DNA of 64,000 nt, taken from the NCBI RefSeq assembly GCF_024169515.1, contig NZ_JAMKCQ010000001.1:3038001-3102000 (forward strand), in the 5' to 3' direction. Shown piece by piece: positions 1 to 8,440 of the stretch. Below the pieces are notes generated by a model, which had not been told where the DNA came from, did no database searches, and saw only the letters and a list, made by a program, of their open reading frames with translations. Both the position numbers and the translations under genes were made by a program. Each line of letters opens with the position of its first letter. The stretch's first letter is position 1. Source of the DNA: Erwinia aphidicola. GTDB taxonomy: Bacteria; Pseudomonadota; Gammaproteobacteria; Enterobacterales; Enterobacteriaceae.

Positions 1-782
1 TCTGCATGGAGCCGGGCATTCCGGATATGCAGTCACCCCAGTCGCGCGCCGGGATCTACAACCTCGACCCGGCGGTGCAGTTCTGGGCCACGCCGCCGGT
101 GCATGGCTGCCTGCGCGAGACGGTGATCCATCCCGGCGCGTTTACCTTCAAACTGCCGGACAACGTCAGTTTTGCCGAAGGTGCAATGGTGGAACCGCTG
201 GCGATTGGCATGCATGCTTCGACCAAAGCAGGCATCAAGCCAGGGGATATCGCGCTGGTGATCGGTGCCGGTCCGATTGGGGTCGTCACCGCGCTGGCGG
301 CGCTGGCCGGGGGCTGTTCCGACGTGATCATCTGCGATCTGTTCGATGACAAGCTGAGGGTGGCGGCCAACTATGAAGGCCTGCACGCGGTGAACAGCTG
401 CGGGGAAGGCGTGGCGCAGAAAGTCGCCCAGCTCACCAGCGGTAACGGCGTTGACGTGGTGTTCGAGTGCAGCGGTGCCAAAGCCGCAATCCTTAGCATC
501 TGCGACCATATCGCCCCCGGCGGCACGGCGGTGCTGGTGGGAATGCCGATTGATGCCGCGCCGGTGGATATCGTGGCGGCCCAGGCTAAAGAAGTCACCT
601 TTAAAACCATTTTCCGCTACGCCAACATGTACCCACGCACCCTGCGCCTGCTGAGCGCCGGCAAGCTGCGCGTGCAGCCGCTGATCTCTCATACCTACAA
701 ATTCAGCGACAGCGTGGCCGCCTTTGAACGCGCGGCGGCGGGCAACCCGACCGACATCAAAATCATGCTGGAAATGGAGTAG
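1..782 (+). CDS. Polyol (xylitol/sorbitol-type) dehydrogenase, 3' part
   Basis: C-terminal ~260 residues of a zinc-dependent medium-chain dehydrogenase; the reading frame is open back to the window edge, so the gene begins outside. The first visible residues (CMEPGIPD) match the segment of sorbitol/xylitol dehydrogenases just before the structural part of the active-site domain. A Rossmann motif GAGPIG lies near position 280 of the window and is followed by an acidic residue (ICDL), which favours NAD over NADP. The family oxidises a polyol to a ketose. It stops 3 bases before the kinase gene, so the two are co-transcribed; with a xylulokinase-like partner the product is probably D-xylulose, from xylitol or D-arabitol (inference). 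The catalytic zinc ligands of the N-terminal half cannot be checked here. Confidence 0.85.
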   Translation, partial: CMEPGIPDMQSPQSRAGIYNLDPAVQFWATPPVHGCLRETVIHPGAFTFKLPDNVSFAEGAMVEPLAIGMHASTKAGIKPGDIALVIGAGPIGVVTALAALAGGCSDVIICDLFDDKLRVAANYEGLHAVNSCGEGVAQKVAQLTSGNGVDVVFECSGAKAAILSICDHIAPGGTAVLVGMPIDAAPVDIVAAQAKEVTFKTIFRYANMYPRTLRLLSAGKLRVQPLISHTYKFSDSVAAFERAAAGNPTDIKIMLEME

Positions 783-785
783 GTC

Positions 786-2294
786 ATGGCGCTGTATGCG
801 GGCATTGACTGCGGAACGCAGGGCACCAAGGTGGTGATTATTGATGACCAGCAGGGCACCATCCTCGGCAGCGGCAGCGCGCCCCACGCCATGCTCAGCG
901 ACGGGCAGGGCAAACGCGAGCAGCACGCCGAATGGTGGATCGCTGCGTTGATCGCCGCCTTTGCTGCGGCAACGGCAGACGCTGACGTTGCACCGCAGCA
1001 GATCGCGGCGCTGGCGGTTTCCGGCCAGCAGCACGGCTTTGTCGCGCTGGATGCGGCGGGTGAGGTGCTGCACCCGGTCAAGCTGTGGTGCGATACCTCC
1101 ACTTCTGCCGAGAATAGCTGGCTGCTGGAACAGCTCGGCGGTGAAGCGGCGGCGCTGCAACGTCTTGGTCTGGTGCCGGCGACGGGCTACACCGCCTCGA
1201 AAATCATCTGGTTTAAGCGTCAGCATCCGCAGCTTTGGCAGCGCCTTGCCTGCGTGCTGCTGCCGCATGACTATCTCAATTTCTGGCTGACCGGCGAGCG
1301 CGTGGCGGAGTACGGTGACGCTTCCGGCAGCGGCCTGTTCGATATTCGCCAGCGCTGCTGGGACCGTCATACCGTGGCGCTGATCGACGACAGTGGCCGC
1401 CTGTGGAATGCACTGCCGCCGCTGATTGCGGCGGAAAAACCGGTCGGTACAGTGTGCCAGCGGGCTATCGATGCGCTGGGTCTGCGCCCCGATACGCTGG
1501 TCGCCAGCGGCGGCGGCGACAATATGATGGCGGCGATTGGCAGCGGCAATATCCGCCCAGGGGTGCTGACCATGAGCCTCGGCACCTCCGGCACGCTGTT
1601 TGCCTGCGCCGACAGCCCGGTGGTGGCCGATTCCGCGGCCATCGCTGGATTCTGTTCCAGCAGCAACGGCTGGCTGCCGCTGGTCTGTACCATGAATGTC
1701 ACCTCGGCCAGTAGCGCGGTCCAGGGACTGCTGCAGCAGGATATTGCCGGGTTTAATCAGGCGCTGGAGCAGGCCGAGCCGGGCGCGGGCGGCATGCTGC
1801 TGCTGCCATTTTTCAACGGTGAGCGCGTACCGCCGCTGCCGAATGCGCGTGCCAGCCTGCATAACCTCAACAGCGATAATTTCACCGCCGCCAATCTCTG
1901 CCTGGCGGTGGTCGAGGGGGCAACCTACGGGCTGCGCTACGGGCTGGATCTGTTCCGCCAGCAGGGCATCAGCCTGGATGAGATCCGCCTGACCGGCGGC
2001 GGCGCCAACAGCCCGCGCTGGCGGCAAATCGTCGCCGATGTGATGGGCTGCCCGGTGGTCTGCCCGCAGGAGAAGGAGTCGGCGGCGCTCGGAGCCGCTA
2101 TCCAGGCCGCGTGGTGCCATCAGCAGGCTGACAGCCCGCAAGCGGCCGACAGCCTGGATTTGCTGTGTCAGCGTTTTGTGCAGCTGGATGAGCGCAGCCG
2201 CGCGCTGCCGGATGAGGCTCGTCAGCGCCGCTACGCCGACCTTTATCAACGCTATTTGCATCTGCTGCAAAAAGAATATGGGGTAACGCTATGA
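786..2294 (+). CDS. FGGY-family sugar kinase, xylulokinase-like
   Basis: 502 residues, full length for the FGGY carbohydrate kinases. The N-terminus carries the phosphate-binding signature (GIDCGTQGTK, about residues 6-15), and the second domain has the SLGTSGT and TGGGANSPRWRQ motifs that bind ATP. The closest family pattern is xylulokinase, which makes D-xylulose 5-phosphate for the pentose phosphate pathway in the cytoplasm. It sits between the dehydrogenase and the ABC transporter genes and overlaps the next start by 4 bases (ATGA), so translation is probably coupled. Other FGGY substrates (D-ribulose, L-xylulose) cannot be excluded from sequence alone, so no symbol is given. Confidence 0.85.
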   Translation: MALYAGIDCGTQGTKVVIIDDQQGTILGSGSAPHAMLSDGQGKREQHAEWWIAALIAAFAAATADADVAPQQIAALAVSGQQHGFVALDAAGEVLHPVKLWCDTSTSAENSWLLEQLGGEAAALQRLGLVPATGYTASKIIWFKRQHPQLWQRLACVLLPHDYLNFWLTGERVAEYGDASGSGLFDIRQRCWDRHTVALIDDSGRLWNALPPLIAAEKPVGTVCQRAIDALGLRPDTLVASGGGDNMMAAIGSGNIRPGVLTMSLGTSGTLFACADSPVVADSAAIAGFCSSSNGWLPLVCTMNVTSASSAVQGLLQQDIAGFNQALEQAEPGAGGMLLLPFFNGERVPPLPNARASLHNLNSDNFTAANLCLAVVEGATYGLRYGLDLFRQQGISLDEIRLTGGGANSPRWRQIVADVMGCPVVCPQEKESAALGAAIQAAWCHQQADSPQAADSLDLLCQRFVQLDERSRALPDEARQRRYADLYQRYLHLLQKEYGVTL

Positions 2295-3784
2295 GCGACA
2301 CAGCAGCGGCTTATCTGCTGGAAGTCAGCGGCCTGAAGAAGAGTTTCGGCCCGGTGGTGGCGTTAAAGAATGCCGAGTTCTGCCTGCGTCGCGGCTCAAT
2401 CCACGCGCTGTGCGGCGGCAACGGCGCCGGAAAATCCACCTTTCTCAGCATTCTGATGGGCTTTATCCAGCCCGACAGCGGCGACATTTTTATCAACGGC
2501 CAGCGCTGTGAGTTCTCCCACCCTAAAGAGGCGCTGGCGGCCGGGATTGCCATCGTGCAGCAGGAGCTGAGCACCATTGCCGACCTGAGCGTGGCGGAGA
2601 ATATCTGGCTGGGGCGCGAGCCGCGTCACTTTGGCTTCGTCGATTTTAAACGGATGAATCAGCAGACCGCCGACCTGCTGGCCGACCTGCACTTCACGCT
2701 GTCGCCGACGGCGATTATGCGCAACCTCAGCGTGGCCGAGCAGCAGCTGGTGGAGATTGCCAAAGCGCTGTCGCACGCCAACGCCGACATCATCATTATG
2801 GATGAACCCACCTCGGCGATCGGCGAGGAGGACGTGCAGAAAATCTTCCAGGCGATCAAGCGGCTGGCGGAAAAGGGCAAAGGCATTATTTACGTCTCGC
2901 ACCGCCTGGCGGAGATTTTCCAGATCGCCGACAGCTACACCATTTTCCGCGACGGCAGCTATATCCACGAAGGGCTGCTGGCCGATATCACCCGCGAGCA
3001 GCTGATCGAACATATCATCGGCGGCGAGTTCGACAGCGAGTTCGCCAAGTTTAACCAGCCGGGCACGGAAGTGATGATGGAAGTGGACAGCCTGTGCTGG
3101 GGCAGAAAGGTGCGCAATATCAGCCTGACGCTGCGGCGCGGTGAGATCCTCGGCATTTATGGCCTGGTCGGTTCCGGGCGCAGCGAATTTCTCGACCTGA
3201 TTTTTGGCATTGAACATGCGCAGAGCGGCACCATTCGCATGGGCGACAGGACGCTGGCACGCCACTCGCCGCGCCAGGCGATCGACAGCGGCATTGCCTA
3301 TGTGACGGAAGATCGTAAAGAGACCGGGCTGGTGCTGTGCCGCTCGGTCAATGAGAACATCAACATCGCCTCTTTCCCGGCCATCAGCCGTGCGGGCTTT
3401 ATCAGCGACCGGATGGAGCAGGAGCGCACCCGCGCGATGATCCAGCGCTTTAACGTTAAAACGCCGGATGGCGAGCAGCTGGTGGGCAATCTCAGCGGCG
3501 GCAATCAGCAGAAGGTGGTACTCGGCCGCTGGGCGCTGCTGGACCCGCAGGTGATGCTGCTGGATGAGCCAACGCGCGGAATCGACGTCGGAGCAAAAAA
3601 AGAGATCTACCGCTTTATGTCGGAATTTGCGTTGAAAGATCGCGGCATCATTATGGTCTCCTCTGAGCTGTCGGAAATTATTGGTATGAGCGACCGGATA
3701 TTAGTGTTTAAAGATGGCGCGCTGGCCGGTGAATTATCGGCTGAAAATGTCACCCAGGCAGAATTAATGAAGCTGGCGGTGTAA
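2291..3784 (+). CDS. Sugar ABC transporter, double ATPase subunit (RbsA/XylG type)
   Basis: 497 residues with two nucleotide-binding domains in tandem, the usual architecture of the CUT2 class of monosaccharide importers. The first half has a Walker A GGNGAGKST (about residues 39-47) and Walker B IIMDEPTSA. The second half has a degenerate Walker A (GLVGSGRSEF), a signature LSGGNQQK and Walker B MLLDEPTRGID. The degenerate second P-loop is normal in this family. It energises uptake through the permease at 3935 with the binding protein at 5014. An ERIC repeat lies between this gene and the permease, stretching the gap to 150 bases where such genes are usually packed closely. Confidence 0.9.
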   Translation: MSDTAAAYLLEVSGLKKSFGPVVALKNAEFCLRRGSIHALCGGNGAGKSTFLSILMGFIQPDSGDIFINGQRCEFSHPKEALAAGIAIVQQELSTIADLSVAENIWLGREPRHFGFVDFKRMNQQTADLLADLHFTLSPTAIMRNLSVAEQQLVEIAKALSHANADIIIMDEPTSAIGEEDVQKIFQAIKRLAEKGKGIIYVSHRLAEIFQIADSYTIFRDGSYIHEGLLADITREQLIEHIIGGEFDSEFAKFNQPGTEVMMEVDSLCWGRKVRNISLTLRRGEILGIYGLVGSGRSEFLDLIFGIEHAQSGTIRMGDRTLARHSPRQAIDSGIAYVTEDRKETGLVLCRSVNENINIASFPAISRAGFISDRMEQERTRAMIQRFNVKTPDGEQLVGNLSGGNQQKVVLGRWALLDPQVMLLDEPTRGIDVGAKKEIYRFMSEFALKDRGIIMVSSELSEIIGMSDRILVFKDGALAGELSAENVTQAELMKLAV

Positions 3785-3822
3785 TCTTCAACAATATTGA
3801 CTCTAAATAATTCTAATCGCAG

Positions 3823-3922
3823 GAAGGCGGCAAATCCATGAGTCCGCAGGAGCATAGTTAACTATGTGACTGCGGTGAAGGGATGAAGCCAACGCACCTG
3901 CGGTTTGAAGTATGACGAGTAG
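3823..3922 (+). repeat. ERIC element (intergenic repeat) inside the sugar operon
   Basis: About 100 bases matching the enterobacterial repetitive intergenic consensus: GGCGGCAAA at the left, the central imperfect palindrome built on CGCAGGAGC and GTGACTGCGGTGA, then AGCCAACGCACCTGCGG and TTGAAGTATGACGAGTA at the right. It lies between the ATPase and permease genes, is transcribed with them, and ends just before the ribosome site GAGAG of the permease. In mRNA it would fold into a long stem. Confidence 0.9.
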
Positions 3923-3934
3923 AGAGATAAATTT

Positions 3935-4972
3935 ATGAGTGCAATTCCTTCTCTGAAACCAGGGCCGTATTTCCTTACGCGTAATAAAAGCCGTCTGCAT
4001 AAATACGGCATTATTATCGCCTTCTTCGTGCTGTGCCTGATCGTCACCGTGATTGGTGAAGTGCAGGTGGCAAACGGGGCGTGGAGCAGCAACTATTTTC
4101 TCAGTAACGAAAATATGCTGATTGTGTTACGCCAGATCTCGATTAACGGCATTCTTGCCGTCGGTATGACCTTTGTGATTATTACCGCCGGGGTCGATCT
4201 CTCGGTCGGTTCGGTGCTGGCGCTCAGCGGGATTGTCGCGGCGCGTTTTGCCACCACCAACAGCGGGCTGGCGATAGGTGATACCGCCCATGCGCTGATC
4301 GTGCCGATGATTATTGCGCTCGGTATTGGCATCGTCTGCGGGCTGCTCAACGGCACCATTCTGGCGCGCTATCGCCTGCAGCCGTTTATCGTCACCATGG
4401 GAATGCTCTCCGCCGCGCGCGGCCTGGCGCTGCTGACCACCGACGGTAACCCGGTGTCGCAGCTCAACCCGGACTTCCGCTGGCTGGGGAATGGCTATGT
4501 GCTGGGCATTCCGGTACCGGTGCTGATTTTTGTGCTGCTGTTTGCGCTGGCCTGGGTGCTGCTTAACCGCACCCTGTTTGGCCGCTACGTCTATGCGGTG
4601 GGCGGCAACCAGAAGAGCGCGCGCACCTCGGGCATCAGCGTGGTGAAAATTAAAGTGCTGGTCTACACCCTGTGCGGTGCGCTGGCCGGGATTGCCGGGC
4701 TGATCCTCACCGCCCGAACCGGCTCGGCCCAGACCAGTGCCGGGGCCGCCTACGAACTGGACGCGATTGCTGCGGTGGTGATCGGCGGCACCAGCATGGC
4801 CGGCGGCGTGGGCACGCTGGTCGGCACCCTGTTTGGCGTACTGATTATTGGCGTAATGAATAACGGCCTCGACCTGCTGGGCGTGCAGTCCTATTACCAG
4901 CAGATCATAAAAGGGGCATTAATTGTCGTGGCAGTACTGCTTGACCCATCGCGTAAGCAACAGCGCGATTAA
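3935..4972 (+). CDS. Sugar ABC transporter permease (RbsC type)
   Basis: 345 residues, strongly hydrophobic, with a short cytoplasmic N-terminus and around ten predicted membrane segments, as in RbsC/XylH permeases. The family-typical stretch GMTFVIITAGVDLSVGS follows the second membrane segment, and DAIAAVVIGGTSMAGG lies in the C-terminal third. It forms the inner-membrane channel for the sugar delivered by the protein at 5014 and is powered by the ATPase at 2291. Start chosen at ATG 3935, 7 bases after GAGAG. It is followed after 41 bases by the binding-protein gene. Confidence 0.9.
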   Translation: MSAIPSLKPGPYFLTRNKSRLHKYGIIIAFFVLCLIVTVIGEVQVANGAWSSNYFLSNENMLIVLRQISINGILAVGMTFVIITAGVDLSVGSVLALSGIVAARFATTNSGLAIGDTAHALIVPMIIALGIGIVCGLLNGTILARYRLQPFIVTMGMLSAARGLALLTTDGNPVSQLNPDFRWLGNGYVLGIPVPVLIFVLLFALAWVLLNRTLFGRYVYAVGGNQKSARTSGISVVKIKVLVYTLCGALAGIAGLILTARTGSAQTSAGAAYELDAIAAVVIGGTSMAGGVGTLVGTLFGVLIIGVMNNGLDLLGVQSYYQQIIKGALIVVAVLLDPSRKQQRD

Positions 4973-5013
4973 ATTAAATAATAAAACCTCACTCTACAAA
5001 ACCAGGAGTCACC

Positions 5014-6015
5014 ATGAATAAGATGACCAAAATTGCCTTATTCACCTCGGGCATGTTAATGGCGGGCAGCATGGCCGCCCAGGCTGCGCCGGTAAAAATC
5101 GCCGTGCTGATGTATGGGATGAAAGCGGAATTTGTGCAGCTGATGGAAAAAGCCGGTAAAGAACACCCTGCTGTGAAGAGTGGCGATGTGCAGCTGACCG
5201 TCTATGACGGGCGCTATGACCCAATGGTGCAGAACAACCAGGCGGAGACCGCCATTCAGACTCATGCTGACGCCATTATTATTAACCCGATGGACTATGA
5301 AGCCAATATTGATGTGGTGACCATGGCCAATGAGGCAAAAATCCCGGTTATCGTCACCAATGCGCGGTTAAATACCGACAAAATGACCGCCGAAGTGGTC
5401 TCCGATGACGTGCTGGGCGGCTATCTGGAAGCGAAGTCGGTGCTGAAGAAAATGAACTGCAAGGGCAACGTGGTCATTATTGAGGGGCCAAAGGGCGGCA
5501 GCGGCGAAATACAGCGCGGGCAGGGCAATGATAAAGCGATTGCCGAGTGCGGCGCAGGCAACATTAACGTGCTGGAGCGTAAAACCGCTAACTGGTCTCG
5601 CGCCGAAGCGCTGCCGCTGATGGAAAACTGGCTGCAGAAGCATCGCGGGCAGATCAATGGCGTGATTGCGCAAAATGATGAAATGGCGCTGGGGGCGATT
5701 GAGGCAATTAAAGGCGCCAACCTGAACGTTAAAGATTTTGCCATCGCCGGGGTGGACGGAGTTTCAGACGCCATTCGCGCCGTGCAGGCGGGTGAAATGG
5801 TGTCGATCCTGCAGGACGCACACGCGCAGATGCAGGGCTCGATTGACGTCGCCCTGCGGGCCGTGAAGGGGGATAGCTATCAACCCCAGTCAGATATCTG
5901 GAAGCAGTACGAAGGCAAAATGGCGTGGGATGATGGCAAAGCGAAGCGCTACTCGGTGCCGTGGACCGAAGTGACGGTGGACAATGCTGCGCAGCTGCTG
6001 AAAGCGCGTCAGTAA
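5014..6015 (+). CDS. Sugar ABC transporter periplasmic binding protein (RbsB type)
   Basis: 333 residues with a clear Sec signal peptide (basic MNKMTK, hydrophobic core, cleavage near AAQA-APV at about residue 25). The mature protein has the periplasmic-binding-protein type I fold of the RbsB family: KIAVLMYGM at the start, an IIINPMDYEA-like hinge strand and AIAGVDGVSDA in the second lobe. It captures the substrate and delivers it to the permease at 3935. A ribosome site (AGGAG) sits 9 bases before the ATG. The dehydrogenase and kinase upstream suggest a pentitol or pentose ligand (inference). It closes the operon; no strong terminator was seen in the first 100 bases after it. Confidence 0.9.
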   Translation: MNKMTKIALFTSGMLMAGSMAAQAAPVKIAVLMYGMKAEFVQLMEKAGKEHPAVKSGDVQLTVYDGRYDPMVQNNQAETAIQTHADAIIINPMDYEANIDVVTMANEAKIPVIVTNARLNTDKMTAEVVSDDVLGGYLEAKSVLKKMNCKGNVVIIEGPKGGSGEIQRGQGNDKAIAECGAGNINVLERKTANWSRAEALPLMENWLQKHRGQINGVIAQNDEMALGAIEAIKGANLNVKDFAIAGVDGVSDAIRAVQAGEMVSILQDAHAQMQGSIDVALRAVKGDSYQPQSDIWKQYEGKMAWDDGKAKRYSVPWTEVTVDNAAQLLKARQ

Positions 6016-6212
6016 GTTTTCAATAAAGGCCATGTCCCAACCGGCATGGCCTGAATGCTTATTCAGGCTACCCGATTTTTCTGCACATAAACTGTGACAA
6101 TAATAATAACTTTTAATTAAATTTGAGTTTTTCCTGGCGAAATGAGCGCCGCTGCATTTTCTAGTTAAACCCGCCATCAACCAAACTGATTTAATTCCCC
6201 GATTAGCCGGCT

Positions 6213-6252
6213 CTTAATCTTCCCCTAAGGAATTTCATTTACGCTTTATATA
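6213..6252 (+). promoter_or_regulatory. arn promoter: PmrA (BasR) box and -10
   Basis: The 301-base gap before arnB holds CTTAAT-N5-CCTAAG at 6213-6229, fitting the PmrA direct-repeat consensus YTTAAK-N5-YYTAAK. TATATA follows at 6247-6252, 17 bases after the second half-site, so that half-site occupies the -35 position as in other PmrA-activated promoters. This predicts induction by PmrAB (iron, low pH, or PhoPQ signalling through PmrD where present). The leader from here to arnB is about 60 bases. Nothing else was recognised in 6016-6212. Confidence 0.75.
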
Positions 6253-6316
6253 CCCAGGCGTTGCTAATCTCGGTAGCGCTAATTTTGCGTAATGATTCTT
6301 TGAATGGATTGAAATA

Positions 6317-7456
6317 ATGTCCGAATTTCTCCCTTTCTCGCGCCCGTCTATGGGCAATGAAGAGCTGAGCGCCGTTGAAGAGGTGCTGCGATCGGGCTGG
6401 ATCACCACCGGGCCGAAAAATCAGCAGCTTGAGCAGGCTTTTTGCCTGCTAACCGGCAACCGCCATGCGATTGCCGTGAGTTCGGCCACCGCCGGTATGC
6501 ACGTTACGCTGATGGCGCTGGGCATCGGGCCGGGGGATGAGGTGATCACGCCGTCGCTGACCTGGGTTTCCACGCTGAATATGATTGTGCTGCTGGGGGC
6601 GACCCCGGTGATGATTGATGTCGATCGCGATACGCTGATGGTGACCCCAGCGCTGATCGAAGCCGCTATCACGCCGCGTACCAAAGCGATTGTGCCGGTG
6701 CATTATGCTGGCGCACCCGCTGATATTGCCGCTATTCACGCGCTGGGCAAACGCCACGGCATCGCGGTGATCGACGACGCCGCGCACGCTGCGGGCACTT
6801 ACTATCACCAACGCCACGTCGGCCACAGCGGTACCGCCATCTTCTCCTTCCATGCCATCAAAAACATCAGCTGCGCCGAGGGTGGGCTGGTGGTCACCGA
6901 TGATGATGCGCTGGCTGAGCGCGTGCGCAGCCTGAAGTTTCACGGGCTGGGCGTGGATGCTTTTGACCGTCAGACACACGGGCGCGCGCCGCAGGCTGAG
7001 GTGATTATGCCGGGCTTTAAATACAACCTGGCGGATATCAATGCGGCGATAGCGCTGGTGCAGCTCGACAAGCTGGCGGCGAACAATGCGCGCCGCGGGC
7101 AGATTGCGGCGCGTTATCTGGCAGAGCTGGCGGACACGCCTTTCCTGCCGCTGAGCCGGCCTGTATGGCCGCACCAGCACGCCTGGCATCTGTTCATTCT
7201 GCGTGTCGACCCTGCGCGCTGCGGCATCGATCGTGACTCGCTGATGCAGGCGCTGAAACAGCAGGGCATCGGTAGCGGGCTGCATTTCCGCGCCGCGCAC
7301 ACGCAGAAATATTACCGCGAGCGTTTTCCGCAGCTGTCGCTGCCGCACACCGAGTGGAACTCCGATCGTATCTGCTCTATCCCGCTGTTTCCCGGCATGA
7401 CTGATGACGACTGCAGCCGCGTGATTGCGGCGCTGCGTAAGCTGGCAGGTAAATAA
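6317..7456 (+). CDS. arnB: UDP-4-amino-4-deoxy-L-arabinose aminotransferase ArnB
   Basis: 379 residues, close to the 379-385 of characterised ArnB. PLP enzyme of the DegT/DnrJ/EryC1 family that converts UDP-L-Ara4O to UDP-L-Ara4N with glutamate as amino donor, in the cytoplasm. The PLP lysine is K182 in [13 protein letters not shown], and the upstream [10 protein letters not shown] gives the PLP-ring aspartate. First gene of a complete arnBCADTEF operon; arnC starts 3 bases after its stop. The start ATG at 6317 aligns with the family N-terminus ([14 protein letters not shown]). Confidence 0.96.
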   Translation: MSEFLPFSRPSMGNEELSAVEEVLRSGWITTGPKNQQLEQAFCLLTGNRHAIAVSSATAGMHVTLMALGIGPGDEVITPSLTWVSTLNMIVLLGATPVMIDVDRDTLMVTPALIEAAITPRTKAIVPVHYAGAPADIAAIHALGKRHGIAVIDDAAHAAGTYYHQRHVGHSGTAIFSFHAIKNISCAEGGLVVTDDDALAERVRSLKFHGLGVDAFDRQTHGRAPQAEVIMPGFKYNLADINAAIALVQLDKLAANNARRGQIAARYLAELADTPFLPLSRPVWPHQHAWHLFILRVDPARCGIDRDSLMQALKQQGIGSGLHFRAAHTQKYYRERFPQLSLPHTEWNSDRICSIPLFPGMTDDDCSRVIAALRKLAGK

Positions 7457-7459
7457 TCC

Positions 7460-8440
7460 GTGAAAGAACAAGAAATTAACAAAGTCTCGATAGTGATCCC
7501 GGTCTATAACGAACAGGATAGCCTGCCCGAGCTTATCCGCCGCACCGATGCCGCCTGCGCCCAGCTGGGGCTGCAGTATGAAATTTTGCTGGTGGATGAT
7601 GGCAGCAGCGATAGCTCGGCGGAGATGCTCAGCGCGGCGGCGCAGGCGCCGGGCAGCCATATTGTGGCGGTGCTGCTCAATCGTAATTACGGCCAGCATT
7701 CGGCAATTATGGCGGGTTTCAGCCACGTCAGCGGCGACCTGGTCATCACGCTGGATGCCGATTTGCAGAACCCGCCGGAGGAGATCCCGCGCCTTGTGGC
7801 GACGGCACAGCAGGGCTATGACGTGGTGGGAACGGTGCGCCAGAACCGGCAGGATAGCTGGTTCCGCAAGCGCGCCTCGCGCCTGATTAACCATCTGATC
7901 CAGCGCACCACCGGCAAAGCGATGGGCGATTACGGCTGTATGCTGCGCGCCTATCGCCGCCACATTGTCGATGCCATGCTGCACTGCCACGAACGCAGCA
8001 CCTTTATCCCCATTCTGGCGAATACCTTTGCCCGCCGTGCCACCGAGATCCCGGTGCTGCACGCTGAACGCGAATTTGGTGATTCCAAATACAGCCTGAT
8101 GCGGCTGATTAACCTGATGTACGACCTGATCACCTGCCTGACCACCACGCCGCTGCGCCTGCTGAGCGTCTTCGGCAGCGTGATTGCGCTGTCAGGTTTT
8201 GCTCTCTCCCTGCTGCTGATCCTGCTGCGCCTGTTCCTCGGGCCGCAGTGGGCGGCAGAGGGGGTATTTATGCTGTTTGCCGTGCTGTTTATCTTTATCG
8301 GCGCGCAGTTTGTTGGCATGGGACTGCTGGGTGAATACATCGGGCGTATTTATAACGATGTACGTGCCCGTCCCCGCTACTTTATTCAGCGCGTTGTCAG
8401 CCGTGATGACGCCAACTCTTCACAGGATGAGAAATCATGA
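7460..8440 (+). CDS. arnC: Undecaprenyl-phosphate Ara4FN transferase ArnC
   Basis: 326 residues. GT2 glycosyltransferase that moves 4-deoxy-4-formamido-L-arabinose from UDP to undecaprenyl phosphate at the inner membrane. It has the GT2 N-terminus [16 protein letters not shown], the metal-binding [11 protein letters not shown], and two C-terminal membrane segments (roughly residues 235-260 and 270-295). The start is GTG at 7460, three bases after the arnB stop. The stop overlaps the arnA start by 4 bases. Confidence 0.96.
   Translation: MKEQEINKVSIVIPVYNEQDSLPELIRRTDAACAQLGLQYEILLVDDGSSDSSAEMLSAAAQAPGSHIVAVLLNRNYGQHSAIMAGFSHVSGDLVITLDADLQNPPEEIPRLVATAQQGYDVVGTVRQNRQDSWFRKRASRLINHLIQRTTGKAMGDYGCMLRAYRRHIVDAMLHCHERSTFIPILANTFARRATEIPVLHAEREFGDSKYSLMRLINLMYDLITCLTTTPLRLLSVFGSVIALSGFALSLLLILLRLFLGPQWAAEGVFMLFAVLFIFIGAQFVGMGLLGEYIGRIYNDVRARPRYFIQRVVSRDDANSSQDEKS

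Noticed and set aside
33..2270. 745-residue open frame on the minus strand
   Set aside because: Antisense to the dehydrogenase and kinase genes, arginine/glutamine/histidine-rich as expected of the complement of GC-rich codons, no family resemblance.
6449..8062. 537-residue open frame on the minus strand
   Set aside because: Shadow of arnB and arnC with low-complexity composition and no ribosome site.
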